Shown here: positions 13,116 to 37,170 of the stretch, piece by piece
How positions within the stretch are numbered: position 1 is the first letter of the stretch
Layout: the number at the start of each line of letters is the position of its first letter
Origin: Microcebus murinus
Lineage: Eukaryota > Chordata > Mammalia > Primates > Cheirogaleidae
Reading direction: 5' to 3'
DNA: 64,000 nt
Assembly: GCF_040939455.1 (NCBI RefSeq)
Contig: NC_134119.1
Span: 10,404,501-10,468,500 of the forward strand
Translations under genes and position numbers: made by a program
Notes under the pieces: model-generated
The model's database searches: none
Told to the model about the DNA's origin: nothing
The model's input: the letters and a program-made list of their open reading frames with translations, nothing else

Positions 13116-14967
13116 ATGCTTTCAAGTTTGCTAACACATATGACAGTGATGCTGAAAAGGAGAGTCAGAACCTGCCACCACGTGTTATTCAAGCTCGAGA
13201 TAGACAAAATCTTAGAAATGGCCTCTATAAACAAATACATGGAGGGTACCTCCATCTGGTGAAAGGGACAGATTATAGAACTCCCAGTGTTATTAGAAAT
13301 GAGAAATCTGCTTATGAAGACATTTATACTCTTAACTCACAACATTCTACATCTTTCAATGTAAACATTAAAATAGATTACTCCTAGTTGCTAAGCATGG
13401 AACAAAAAAACATTTTTAGGTATAGCATTTCCCATTAAGCAGTGTCACTATTGTGTTTGTCTCTTAAATTCAGTCAAAATAAGTAAACCTGGACTGACTT
13501 TTATGAATTTTAAGTTTCTTAAAACTGAACTCCCTAATGAGCATACTCACTTTTTCAGAACTATGGGTGGATCAATTGGGTACCTACCAGGCAGTGAGGT
13601 ACTTCGTCTGGATGCCTTAAAAGGACTGTGTTGGCTGTGAGTAGTCACTTAGGAGAATGGGTTTTCCTTTCACCCAGTTGCAGTTTGAAACCTTTGTATG
13701 TTTTCTATAGACTGGCCTCAGTGGTGGCTACATTTCCCAGTCTTTGTGTCTGTGTTTTGCTGAGATTGTTGAGCTGCTGCTTCAGGAGTCAGAAAGACCG
13801 ATAATGGCCGGCTTCTGGGCATGTCTCTGCTTCTGAAGTGAAGCAAAATTATCTCAGGAAGTTCCCAAAGAACTGAATTTTGGCCCACAGAGAGTTTATG
13901 AAATGAAAGAAGAAATAAGATGTCTCTTGCCAGACTTGGGTATCTGCGAGCATCCATTTTGATACCTGGTCTCTTTAGAATTAGCTTGTGCCATTCTTCT
14001 TTGTGAAGTGTTTTACTAGCAGGTGGTTCTCTAAAAGACCTGGTTTGTGAAAACTGTTTTACTTAAGCAACTGATAAAGAATTTTTTGATCTTAAGCCAC
14101 CAGTTTAAAAGATGGTTTTAAAACAATCTTGCCATAAAATGTTCACAAAAAATAATTGACATGGCCTTAAATGCATATTGATTTGTCTCAGAAGTGACTT
14201 CTAAGTCTGCATTTGGCTTCACAAAATGCATATTATTCGCATGGCCCAGAGAAGGCAGGCAACAATATAGTCACCACTTTATAGCTTACAGCAGTTCCAT
14301 CTTGATTATCATATGGCTGAGGAGTGTTTTTCAATGACATGCTTTTTCTCTTTTGGCCCCAGGTAAACTTTGATACTTCATGTAGGATCTTTTGAGACTT
14401 CTAAGTTCTGGTAATATCCAGATTCAGAATTTCTAGGAGTTATTGTTTGATTTGGTAGGTTTCACTTTTTCATTTTTCATAGTTGACATTGATTTTGGAT
14501 TAGAATATTAAGTGAGGCAGTGTGATTTTTATTATGTTTGGATTAGTTGACTTGCAGCTTACACATGGTACTGGTATTATAGAGTAACAGCCTTTATTAA
14601 TTAGAAAACCAGATTTGCATATATTAAATTTTAATTCCTGGTGCTTTGGATTTTGTTTTTGCTGGTTTTGGTCTTAGAACTACTTTATATCTTGCAAAAT
14701 TGTTTTGGATTTGGATTATTAAATTGATAAATTTTTACCATATAGGTAAATGCTTTTGTAGAAAGCCTTTTTGATCACATTGAAAGTTGTACAAACTCTC
14801 AGCTGCCCACAACTTACTAATTTTATTTTCTTATTAAACACAGAGCTCTGTTTTTAATGAACTTGGAAAAGTTGAAGTAAATTTCTGAGTTAACGTATTA
14901 GATCATTTAAATAATTTTTTATTTCCATTACACACATATAGACTTTTTGTTTTTTAAAAGGACTACT

Positions 14968-15203
14968 AAAGGCCAGGAGTCAAGACCAGCCTGAACAACA
15001 TAGCGAGACCCCTTTTCTGCAAAAAATTAAGAAAAATTAGCCAGGCGTGGTAGCACATGCCTGTAGTCCCAGCCACTCAGGAGGGTGAGGCAGGAGGATC
15101 AGTTGAGCTCGGGAATTGAAGGTTGCAGTGAGCTGTGATTGTGCCACTGCACTTTAGCCTGGGTGACAGTGTAAGTAAGACCTGTCTCTATAATTAAAAA
15201 AAA
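14968..15203 (+). repeat. Alu SINE, 5'-truncated
   Basis: It starts inside the body at 'ggccaggagtcaagaccagcctgaac' and ends in an A-rich tail. The sequence diverges from young Alus and looks AluJ-like. Confidence 0.85.
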
Positions 15204-15944
15204 GAAGAGAAAAGGTTCCCTCTGAAGTTTGTAATAGTTAACAATGCTGAGTGCCCACTTTCCCCCATCTCAGCATTCATTCCATGTCTATAAGTGAGTG
15301 CTTTTATCCAGGTGTGTTGCTGGCTTAAAGGTGGGGGTGGGGTTGTCAAGTCATACAACCATTAGTGTCTTTAGTCTGGAGAACTGTACAGAAACTTTTA
15401 AAGGACGTTTCATTAAGAATACCGTAACAGTGGGCAGGACAGTTCCAATTCAACAAAAATCTCTCTTCCCTGGCACTCAAAATTGTATGTCATAATGATG
15501 GTGAGGTGGTAAGCATTTTTTTATTTTCAGAGGTATATCACAAGGAGAAAAGTGCTCACACTTGCTTTGAAAATAACTGGTTGATATTATATCCCTAATT
15601 CTCAGCTTTAAGTTCATTGCTGAACTGGTTTTTTTAAAGTCTAATAAAAATTGTGCCTGATTGGACTCATAGTCCAGCTTACAACATAAAATATCCTGTT
15701 AAAAAATACAAAAGATCAGAGAGCACTTATTTTGACCGCTTGCTTTTAAGTATTTAAAATACACTAGATGAGAAGGACTTTGACAATGAAAAGAATAAAA
15801 TAAAACATACCAAAAAAAGAAATCAAAATATACTAGATTAAAAGATACCTATGCACCTTTTTTGGAAGATGGGGCCCCAGGGTTTGTGATCCTGTCATCA
15901 GTGGAATTAGTAAATATTACAAGTTGTACATGTTTTGACTTTGA

Positions 15945-26889
<10,945 letters not shown>

Positions 26890-27454
26890 GTGCCAGGGTC
26901 CCTGGCATTAGAGACATGCTACAGCCTGGAACTGTTCTCCATTCAGTATGACTGCAAAGCTATCTTCTAACTGGTACTGCCTTGTGAGTACTCGTCAGCA
27001 GACTGTGGGACATGTGGCTGCTGCGGTTCCAGTGGTTATTTCTAAGTCTATGACACATGATTGGCTGATCTTGCTTCAGAACCTTCTCTGACAGACATAG
27101 TAACTAAATATGAAAAACCAATAAGCTGGTGGCTTATGAATGCACATGAGGAAAAGCAGAGGTCTATTTTATCTGCCTTTTCAACATTTCTTTCCCTCTG
27201 TAAAATGTTTGGTTGGCTGTCCTTGAGAAGCGTTACACTGATTCAGATGGTAGTATAGGGCCAACATACGAGCTACCAGTCCAATGTGTATGGTAGACTT
27301 TGGGAATATCGATTTTTTTTTCCATGTATTCATTCTGAATAGTTGAAATGTATATTTGTACAGTCTTTTAGACCTATTCAAGTGATGCTTATGATATTGT
27401 TATTGTGTGCCCATCATAGATTTGTTTCTTTTTTTAGTGTTGCCCTTGCTGTGT

Positions 27455-27460
27455 AATAAA
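27455..27460 (+). terminator. ADNP: ADNP proximal polyadenylation signal AATAAA (candidate)
   Basis: A canonical hexamer about 565 nt after the stop codon, inside the 3' UTR. Use would give a shorter mRNA. Whether it is used cannot be told from sequence alone. Confidence 0.5.
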
Positions 27461-27927
27461 CGCTATATCTAGTTTACCTAGCAAAAGCTTGAAACTGCGC
27501 TAGTAAGGACTTTTGGACAGACTTAGTTTTTGCACATAACCTTGTACAATCTTGCAACAGAGGCCAGCCACATAAGATATATATCTGGACTCTCTTGTAT
27601 TATAGAATTTTTCTTGTTCTGAAAATCCTTGACATTTCAACTGTCAAAAACTGGTATTTCAGATCTGTTTTCTGAAATCTTTTAAGCTAAAATCACATGC
27701 AAGAACTGACTTTGCAACTACTAATTTTGACACCTTTTAGATCTGTATAAAAAGTGTGTTGTGTTGAAGCAGCAAACCAATGAGTGCTGCCTTTTGGATA
27801 TTTAGTTTTATCTTTAGTTAAACACCACTCTGGTGTATTCATTTATACCATCTAATATATGACACACTGTTGTAGTATGTATAATTTTGTGATCTTTATT
27901 TCCCTTTGTATTCATTTTAAGCATCTA

Positions 27928-27933
27928 AATAAA
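27928..27933 (+). terminator. ADNP: ADNP distal polyadenylation signal AATAAA
   Basis: A canonical hexamer in 'ctaaataaattgc', followed by a T/GT-rich stretch ('gctgtattgtgctt'). It fits the end of the ADNP mRNA about 1 kb after the stop codon. Confidence 0.8.
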
Positions 27934-30900
27934 TTGCTGTATTGTGCTTAATGTAAATATTTGCTTTATTACACATGGCAGTCCTGTGTCCATTATATCT
28001 TGTGCCATTTAATGCCATAACTCTCTGTTACCAGAGACGGAAGCCACGGTCATGGAAGAAACTTGTGGAAAACTAAGATCTGCCATTTGCATATAAGGAA
28101 TGCTTTCTCTCATGGCACCTGTTACAAAATCATTTAGTTTTGTGGTTTTTTTCCTTTTAATGACAAAAATAAAACATCCTTGGGATTTTTCAGTTCCCCT
28201 TTTGTTAAGGAGCACAGCCTGCATATATATGTAAATGTCTCAATGATAAAAGGATATAAACATAAATTGGCATTAATTTGGAAGCAGAATCTTAATGCCC
28301 TGGTGTTTTTTCTTCTAAATGAAGTAAGTGTAGTTTTCACTATAATAGGAACAATTGTAGTAAAGAGGCAACTACTTTGCCTCTGTTATAACTCCTTTGA
28401 CCATCTTGCTATTAAGGGAAACACATTTGGAAGGCTGTCAAGATAGAAGGAATTGGTATTTTTACTGTGCATTGATTCCCAAGAGCAAATGGTACTAAAA
28501 AGTGGAAAGTTACAAGAGGCAGAATTAGGCCAACATTTTCAGGAGTTACAGCAATGATGGGCTGCTCCCGTCTGTGCAGAGGTTAGTCACCTCTCAGGGA
28601 CATAGGCCTAACTGAAGAACTCTGAAGTGGCTGATTTCCATAACTCCAAAAAAGACTCTTGTTAATGCTTTTGTTACCAGAGAAGAGATTTGATCTACCT
28701 CTCCCTAAAATGCTATGCTTTTTAAAAATCTTTAGGGTATTTGGGGATGGCATGGAGCTATTTTAAATCTGTTGTATAGGTAGATGATAAATTCTACATG
28801 CACCAGCCAAAATTTAGGACAGGAGATCCCTAGATTAAGATGCTATGGATTACCAAATCAGACACACCAGCTGAATTTAAGCCATCACACATTTGTTTGG
28901 AAATTACTCTGCCTAATTAACGGGAATAACAGAGCCCGAGTTTCTGAGTTCACATGTTAGGACTGAGACTTGTACGAAATAGCAAGGGGTTTGGAGTCCT
29001 GGTTGGACATTGGAGTGGAGACAGATAAGTATGCTTCCTCAAAGTGGGAGAGTGCCTTTTCGGCATTCAGAAAAAAGGGTATAGTTCCTAAAAGAATTGG
29101 AAATAAATAATAAAAGATTCCCAGCTGGAAATGTTGCAGAATCCCTAAAAGTGTCTCAATAAAAGCCATTTTAAAAGAATGTTGTTGCTACTGTTTGTTT
29201 TTGGAATAATTCGGAGATCATTTAAATTTAGTCTGTGGCAATCTGCCACCTCCTAATTAGAGAATGCCTGTAACTGTAAGATGAACATTCTGTAGATTTT
29301 CATTTTAATAAGGGAAACCTCATGACTTAATGTAGAGAAATTTTCTTTTTTGCCCTTCAGATTTTCTTGTGGCAATGAGTTCCAGAGTCAGGCTGGCTAG
29401 GGCCATGGTTTCTCTCATATCAGCACATAGGAGCACTTTCACAGGCCATCTTTGGTTCCTTGTCATTGAGCAGTACAGGGGGGAAATCTGTCAGATAGCT
29501 TTGTCCCTCGTTAAGATCCACGCAAGAAAGGATCTGCCCCTCTTACTGCCCTGTAGTTGTGTGTGTGTTCGTTCCAGATGCCCGCCTGTGTGTAAAGATG
29601 CCCATTTCAGAAGTGAGCAGGTTTGAAGACTAGATCTATTCAAGGCTGGGCTCCCCTTCTGAAACACTCCCGAGGTGGTTAAACCTGACGGAAAATCTCT
29701 CAACAAAATTAAGTAGGGCATAATGAATGTACAGATTTTGCAGAGTCTTGTGTCAGGCAGTGGGTTTTTCTGCCCCTTGTGACCCTATCTATCTCCCTGC
29801 TGCCCGCAGACTTGCCACCAGTTGCAGGCATGTTTCCACCAAGGTATCATTGCAAGAACATCTCAAACTTAGAAACTTCCAGAAAGCTAGAAACTTTTCG
29901 AAAGAGGCTGCTTCCCCCATTCAGAGACGGCATTCCGACACAACCAGTTATCAGGAGATAGCCTAAGCGAAAGCCATCGCAGCTGAGACAAACCCCTGAC
30001 AGTCAAGTTTGAACACAAGGCATTTCTCCCCACAAGTGCTGGAAGGTGGGTGTGAAATTAGATCCAAACTTGCACCAAAGGAAGGTCACCAGAGGTAATT
30101 CTTTGTGTCCTGCTACTTCCTACCCACTTGCCCCACTTTAAATAATGACTTGGAACATTCAAGCTGCAACTTAGGTGGGATTGTCTTTGAGAGGTGAAAG
30201 TTGTATATAGTCAAAATCCTGAAAATCCGTAAGTCGTGATTTCACAGTGCTCCAATCAAGGGGTGGGGCTGTGGGAAGAAAGAGCCCTAGTTGTTTCCGG
30301 GACAGGCACTCTGGAACAGGGCAGAACCTTCCACACTGTTTAAGGAGTGTGGGTCTGTACTGCAGCCACGACCCCCGCCCCAACCGGGACACCATCTCGC
30401 CTTACGGTGTAAGACCATTTAAACCTAAACTGGTTTCTGCAATAAAAATCCTAACTTTTGCTATTATGTACCTTTCTTAATGTCATTATTATGAAAGAAG
30501 CACAATGGATACCCTAATAAGCACACTAGGTATCTTTTGGGAGCCGAAGCAACAGCTGAAAGTAAAAAGCCTCTTCCAATGTACTTGACATGGGCGCTGT
30601 GCTGGCTGCCATCGAGACTGCCGCAGAATGTGACAGCTGTGTGTGTGCAGTAGCCATCTGCGAGTCTAGGAACCAAAAGTAAAGATCTGTCTTGGAGACA
30701 GCGGAGGAGGAGACAGTGGCGTGACTTGCTTGTTGTCACTAGCTCATGGGCCAGCAAAGCTGGATCAGCATCCCCTGGAGAAGCTCAAATGACCCTCTCC
30801 AAGAAGGGCCTCCGGGCAAGGGGCTGGATGACACCTTTCTAGGAGGGCAACCTTGTTCCTAAAAATGCCCCAAGCTCAGGGCACATCATGAACACACAAC

Positions 30901-31396
30901 CACTCAACAAGCATTTTCAGAACATCACCGATGGGAAGTTCCTGGGGCTAGTTGTAGGGCATTAGAATCTTAAAATGTTTCAGTCCTCACAACAGTCCCG
31001 CCCAGTCCTTCCTTTCCCTGCCCCTCCTCCCAGGATCCTGTAAAGGGAGCATTAGCTCCAGGTTTCAGGTGCTGATGTGAACTCAGGCCCAGAGAATCCA
31101 ACTTGTCCCAAGATTTAGCTGGCGAAAGGGAAGACACTGACGAGGACCCGAGTCCACAGCCACTGGTATTTCCAACCACAGCATGCAGCCATGGCCTTGA
31201 GTAAAGAGCAGCCTCATCAGAAAGGCTTCTGCTCTGAATGAAAAGGTGTGAGCCCCCGTCTCTAAACCAACACATTGCACTTTCCCTGGCTCCGCGTTTC
31301 CCAAACTACCCCCATTCACACTGCCATCATCATTCCTGCTGCGTCTGCCTAACAACTGCTTTATGTTCTCATATGTTTCAACTCCCCCTTTTATTT

Positions 31397-31721
31397 TTTT
31401 ATTTTTGTTTTTGAGACAGAGTCTCACTCTGTTGCCCGGGCTAGAGTGCCATGGCATCAGCCTAGCTCACAGCAACCTCAAACTCCTGGGCTCAAGCAAT
31501 CTTTTTGCTTCAGCCTCCAAGTAGCTGGGACTATAGGCATGCACCACCATGCCTGGCTAATTTTTTCTATATATTTTTAGTTGGCCGATTAATTTCTTTC
31601 TATTTTTAGTAGAGACAGGGTCTCGCTCTTGCTCAGGCTGGTTTCGAACTCCTGCCCTTGAGTGATTCTCCCGCCTCTGCCTCCCAGAGTGCTAGGATGG
31701 CATGAGCCACCGCACCTGGCC
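31397..31721 (-). repeat. Alu SINE, strepsirrhine type, full length
   Basis: It reads from 'tttttgtttttgagacagag' to 'gccaccgcacctggcc' and contains 'ctatatatttttagttggccgattaatttctttct'. It is a clear lemur-type Alu. Confidence 0.93.
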
Positions 31722-32399
31722 AACTCCCCCTTTTAAATAAAGGGAAACTATATCACTATAAAAAAAGGAATGCCAACATAATTTGCCATTAATGAAGATG
31801 ACTATGAAAGAAAATACAAGACAAAACAAGTTAAGTTTTTGCTACCTATTATGTGCTCAGCTATAAGGCTAAGACTTTTCTCTGTTAAAAGGGAAAACCA
31901 AAGTGAGATCAAGGAACACTAGCACCAAAGTTAGACTCATCCTTGGCCCAGGAAGGCTGAAAGAATCAGATGAGCCTTATCTTGGTGTGACTCCTGTTAC
32001 CTGTTGCATGCCAGGTGGCCCTGAACTAGGAGTCAAGGGCTGGGCTCCAAACCTGGCGCGGGCCTGGCCCTGGCGCTGGGTGCCTCTCGGGAAGTCTCTG
32101 CCTCCTGTAGCAGTGATAACCCGACTTGCTTTACCCGACCTCGGCCCTTTTATGTTAGGACTCCAACTGGCAGGCAACGGGACACCCGCTCAGACTGGGC
32201 TTAATAAAGGGGATGGGGCAGCTGGCTGCGCCTGGGGAAGGCAGGCTGCTCAGTGACGTCGGCAAGGACTCGGCTTCTCTCCGCCCTGCCACCCACAGGG
32301 GCACCTTTGTCCTAGTCAGGCACCCTGATATTTGTAGGATGCCCCCCATTTACCTAGCCTGAGAGAAGGTGTCCCCCCTCCAGGGTTGCGCAGGAATCT

Positions 32400-33650
32400 T
32401 GAACTCTGAGCCACAGGGACCATCCCGGAACCATCGGAGAGCCGATGGGCTCAGTCCAAAGCTACCGGGCGAGTGGCTGGGAGCTGGCGTTACCCCGGCG
32501 GGCTTGGACCAGTCGGGACCCACCTCTGGGCGGAGGTGGGATCGGTTCAGCCCAACACCCAGAACCCAGCTCAAACCCAACTGCGTGCTCCACTCAGGCA
32601 CAAGGAGGCTGTTGAGGACACTACGCTCTCCACACCAAACTGCCCTGTGCGCACCAGACGGAATGCGCGGCTGCTCCAGCCGGGAAGAGGCAGCAAGCCC
32701 TTGCGCCTCTGGCCGGAGTTCTTGAAAGCAGCGCGTCCCGGCCCCGGCGGTGTGCTGAAATCACCTGGGCGGCTGTGACCGCGAGTGAGGCCCAGGTGTG
32801 CGCTCCGGAGGTTCTGGTGCACTCGGTCTGGGCTGTGGCCCAGCGGAGCCCAGGACTGGAAAGCACTGTTTCATAGGGGCGCCAGCGTGAGCCTTCCCCG
32901 AACAGTCCATCGCAGCGTGCCCGCTGCCGGCGGTGCCCCGCCTGACACCACTTACTCTAATCCCCCATTCAGCAAACACCCGCCCGCAGCCTGAGAACCA
33001 CCTGTCTCTACACTCAGAGATGCAACCTGTTTGCCAAAAACAACTCTACGTGTGTAAACGAATGTCCTGATGTCCCCTTGATTCACAAGGGGCAACAAGG
33101 AGACCGCGGCCCTAAACCCACAACCCTTGGATCCTCACTCTCCGGGTGGAGTCACCATGGCAGCAGCAGTAGACCCTTGGGGACACCAACCAAAGAAAAG
33201 CACAAACCTTGCTCCTCCGGGGCTCCTGCTCATCCGCCCCGGGCTGGCTCCCGAGAAGGGCAGCACTGACGAACGTCTGCACGCTCCGTCCAGGTCAGAG
33301 CGGCCCGGAAGGCCCAGTGAGGACGTCCTGGGGTGAAGAGGCCACCTTGGGCACGCAAGGCTGGCTTGGGTCTTCAGGGGAACGGTATGTTCGCCCTGAC
33401 CAAACACACGTGTCCCCTGTACTCCTTCACTTAACTCCTTAAACCCAGAACGGTGGGTAGCCAACCGCCCACCCCGTGGGTAGCACACTCGGCCACAAGT
33501 CCCGGCGAGGCTGCCGAGGCAGGCCCCGCCCGCCGCCCTCCGGCCTCCCCGCCCAGCTGCGTGCAGACCCGAAAGGCGTCACGCTGACGATTACCTGCGA
33601 GGACCTTGGTGGTTTAGAATCTGAAGCAAGTACGCAGGACTCACGGAGGA
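32400..33650. promoter_or_regulatory. CpG-rich patch in the intergenic spacer
   Basis: There are many CpG dinucleotides between 32400 and 33650, in contrast to the flanks. No TATA box, CCAAT pair or splice donor was convincing. It may be a weak CpG island or simply GC-rich isochore sequence. Confidence 0.35.
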
Positions 33651-33849
33651 GCTCAGAACTGCTCTGAACTCTTCCACACCCACAGATGCCTGTGCTGCTG
33701 GCCACTAGGCAAAATGGGGTTTTGCTTTAAGATGCGGAGGAAGATTCCTGAGTGCCTGCGACAGCCTGGGTCAGAAAAACACATCTGCAGGGAGTTAGTA
33801 AGACCTAGCCTCTAACTAACCCTCCTCTCTGAGAACTTGCCTTCTCTTG

Positions 33850-34140
33850 TCTGGACTTCTCTAGGAAGGAGAATTTTTAGCATGAGTGGAAGTTGGATTT
33901 TGTCAAATACTTTTTTTCTGTATCTATTGTGATGATCATGTGGCTTTTGTCCTTTATTATTAATATGGTGTGGGACATTGATTGGTTTTTTAGATATTAA
34001 ACCAACCTTGCATTCCTGAGAGAAATCTTGCTTGGTCATGATATATAATATTTTTATGTGATGCTGGATTCAGTTTGCTACTATTTTATTGACATTGCAT
34101 CAGTATTCATGAGGGATATTGGTCTGTAGCTTTCTTAGGA
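33850..34140 (-). repeat. L1 ORF2 fragment
   Basis: On the - strand it encodes decayed reverse-transcriptase-type text. The + strand reads 'ttttgtcaaatactttttttctgtatctattgtgatgatcatgtgg', the complement of the well-known L1 ORF2 segment. Confidence 0.85.
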
Positions 34141-34939
34141 TGTCCGACTTGGTATCAGTCACCCCCAAAAGGAGCGCCTTGGACAGCACACACGTCTATA
34201 GTGGAAGCCCACGCCCTGCCCCCCTAGCTAGACTGCCAGCTGCTTGAGTTGCAGTGACATCCAGCTGCCATCCTCCACCACATGAAGCTAAGGCCCAGAT
34301 GCATTTCTTCATACACCCCATATCCTTGGAGTAAATTCTCCATGGACTTGGGGCTCTGATTCTAAGAATTTCAAATGCAAATGCCCACAGGGCCTAGGCA
34401 GGTGGAATAAATTAGTGAAGTGAGTTGGATATAAGAAAAGCCTGGCGAGCAGGCCCCCAACGTGACTTAGATTTAGCTCATTGTTGCCTTGTGAGAATAT
34501 GAGCCCAGTGTTTCCTGTGACATATTTTCCAGTTTTTTAAAAAAAACAACAGGAAATCCAGTTCTTCATGTGCATTGACAGTTGCTGACAACTGATTTTA
34601 ATTGAATTTTTAAATACATAAACAAAATATGAAAAAGAAAACATGGAGTGAAAATGCCCCCTTTTATCCCCAAAAGATATCCACTATTCTCAAATATTTG
34701 TTTATCCTTCTAGAGAATTTTAATCCCTTTCTTTTTCACACAGGTGGTAGCATACCATGTACAGTTTTCTGCATTTGGCTTTGATATCCTGGCAATATTT
34801 CCACACTAATTCAGAAAGAACTCCTAATCCGTTTTTACAACTTCATAGTATTCCATCGTATGGACAAATTTATCAAATTTATCTGTTATGGCTTCTGAAC
34901 TTTGTATGATTCTTCAATGTTTTTTACCTACTTTTTCAA

Positions 34940-34965
34940 TATATATATATATGTATATATATATG

Positions 34966-34998
<33 letters not shown>
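34940..34998. repeat. (AT)n/(GA)n compound microsatellite
   Basis: An AT-run with periodic GTATAT interruptions is followed by (GA)9, directly abutting the 'gtcttgctttgtc' start of the next Alu, where its A-tail should be. The tail was probably the seed. Confidence 0.9.
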
Positions 34999-35268
34999 TC
35001 TTGCTTTGTCACCTGGGCTAGAGTGCAGTGGCATCAGCCTAGCTCACAGCAACCTCAACTCCTGGGCTCAAGCGATCCTCCTGCCTCAGCCTCCCAAGTA
35101 GCTGGGACTACAGGCAAGCACCACCACACCCAGCTAATTTTTTCTATTTTAGTAGAGACAGCGTCTCACTCTTGCTCAGGCTGGTCTCAAACTCCCGACC
35201 TGAAGCGATCCTCCTGCCTCAGCCCCCCAGAGTACTAGGATTACAGGTGTGAGCCACCCCAGCCAGCC
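34997..35268 (-). repeat. Alu SINE
   Basis: From 'gtcttgctttgtcacctgggct' to 'gtgagccaccccagcc', complementary Alu with both monomers. Confidence 0.9.
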
Positions 35269-36139
35269 GATAGATTTGTTTTACACATTTAGCTCCTTAA
35301 TCCATCTGGAATTTTGGGAACTGCTTTGGGTGTGCGGGGTGAGGTATGGAGCTCCCTTTACTTTCTCCCAGACGGCCATCCAGTTGTCTCAACATGAAAA
35401 CATTCCTGCCGACCAGAGATAGCCCGCGGGCTGCTGTCTTGAAATCTGCTCTGAAAGGCATGAAATTCACTCCCACTGGGAAGGTGGGAAAGGGGGCTGG
35501 CTGAAGGGCCTTGTCTTACGAAGATGTGCAGTCACCTGGGTCCCTGCCCTACAACAGCCACAGAAAGATGGCCCTTTCCTAGGCTGCAGCCCCCCTCATG
35601 GGGTTAAGGGCTGCTAAAGTCGCAGTTAAGGGTTTCATTTACTTGACAAGAGACAAGCTGGGCACGTGCTTCCAAGAGGGAGCACGCTCAGTCACCTGGC
35701 ACAAAGACGGCACCTCCAGAACGGAGCCGCTTAGAGGACTGAGGTCAGGGGCTCCTGGCAGGGCTGAGTGTCCTGGTCTTCCTTCTCCCCTGGTGTCTCC
35801 AAGTGTCCTTGGAAGCTCATTATGTGGCACTCCTACTCCCAGGAAATATCGAATGGTCACTTCCAGTTTATTCGTCATCTCTTCCCCATAGACGTTCTCA
35901 CGCAGCCTCCCCTGTCCTCGCTGCCGGGGGAGAAAGATCCAAGGACAGGGAAACCCTAGGGAGCTGGGCGGACTTTCAGCAGCCCCCACTCTCCGTGACT
36001 TGTTCTTACTGTGACATTTAAGGGCAGCCCCTAAGTCACTCGCTGTTGAGGCTCTTGGATGCCACTGGTCAGCCCTCTCGTCGCCGAGCCCAGTGGCCAG
36101 CCACAGCCCCCATTACCAAGTGCCCCTCACCAGCCCCGA

Positions 36140-36330
36140 GCCCAGCACGCACACAGCTCTTCTCGCTTCATCCTCCCAGCAACCCAGGAGGCAGATGCTG
36201 TCATCGCAATTTATTGAGGAGGCTGAGCTCAGAGAGGGTAAGCAACAAGCCCAGGGTCACAAAGCAGCTGAGATGTGTGGGAGAGGATGGTGCCACGCAG
36301 GCAGGCTGATGTCAGAGCCTGTGTTCTTAG
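36140..36330 (-). repeat. MIR SINE relic
   Basis: 'gctgagctcagagagggtaagcaacaagcccagggtcacaaagcagctgag' is the complementary MIR core. Confidence 0.7.
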
Positions 36331-36647
36331 CCATGGTCCTGTGTGTCTCTATTTTAGGACATTTACGTTGCTGTGGTTTAATCTCATGACATTCCCTTCC
36401 ACCCCTCCCTGGGCCCTGGTTCAGGCCCTGGAAGGAGAAAGAAGCCTGGGTGTCTCCAGCAATCTATAAGTACTCAGCCTTCCAGAAATTAGTGTCCTCA
36501 ACTCCTTGTCTAAAAAATTAACTTTGCATCGAATCCATGCCCTCCCCGAACAGACTGGGGCACGGCGGGTGTCTACGCTTCCTTCATTAAAACCAGCCTC
36601 AATCAATACAGCGAGGCCATGAGAACTAACACTCCTCAGCTACACCC

Positions 36648-36653
36648 TTTATT
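36648..36653 (-). terminator. BCAS4: BCAS4 polyadenylation signal AATAAA
   Basis: On the - strand 'tataaataaagggtgtagctg' carries AATAAA followed by GT-rich sequence (gtgtagctgaggagtgtt), the usual downstream element. It lies about 1.1 kb past the stop codon. Confidence 0.65.
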
Positions 36654-37065
36654 TATACAAGGTGCAGAAACCCGCAACACCGTCTGCACTGCTGGGTGCC
36701 AGGAGGCCGGAGCCGGGCACTGAGCAGAAGGGGCCCGAGGGGGACCCAGGTGCTGACAGTGCCGGTCAGTTGGTCTCAGTCTGGGTGAGGGTGAAACAGA
36801 TGCGTTCAGTTTGTGAAAATTCAGTGAAATATACACTTAGGTGCTCCTTTCTGTAACGTAAGTTATACTTCAATAGACGGTTACCACTATCACCTTGACA
36901 GCAACGTGCTGGCTCTTCCCATAAACAAGGGTCTACCTCTATCTTTGGATTGCAAACCCTGTCCTAAAAGGGGCACAACCCAACTCTTTTTTGCTTTTCT
37001 ACTGCTACCTTGCCAGGTTCACTATTTTAGATTTCCTTGGAACTCTAACGTGGGTCTGCAGTTCA

Positions 37066-37081
37066 GTGTGTGCGTGTGTGC

Positions 37082-37165
<84 letters not shown>
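37066..37165. repeat. (TG)n microsatellite, (CA)n in the BCAS4 3' UTR
   Basis: About 100 bp of TG units with a few CG-containing variants at its left end. Read along BCAS4 mRNA this is a long CA repeat, a type of sequence known to bind hnRNP L. The Cys-Val polypeptide frames across it are artefacts. Confidence 0.95.

Positions 37166-37170
<5 letters not shown>

Larger units (their letters stand above)
26890..27950 (+). other. ADNP: ADNP 3' UTR
   Basis: About 1.06 kb of AT-rich noncoding sequence runs from the TAA stop to the distal AATAAA at 27928-27933. The cleavage point, set about 17 nt beyond the signal, is an estimate. An earlier AATAAA lies at 27455-27460. No interspersed repeat was recognised inside it, as expected for a conserved UTR. 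Confidence 0.85.
34600..35395 (-). repeat. L1M fragment interrupted by a microsatellite and an Alu
   Basis: 'aacttcatagtattccatcgtatgg' on the left and 'ccttaatccatctggaattttgggaactg ... ggccatccagttgtctcaaca' on the right are complementary to old L1. The Alu at 34997-35268 separates them. Confidence 0.7.
27951..36624. other. ADNP-BCAS4 intergenic spacer between convergent 3' ends
   Basis: No coding exon was recognised. 27951-31396 holds no repeat or gene that I can name. Further right come an Alu (31397), a CpG-rich patch (about 32400-33650), L1 fragments (33850, 34600) with another Alu (34997), and a MIR (36140). Short open frames here lack family resemblance and splice context. Confidence 0.7.
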
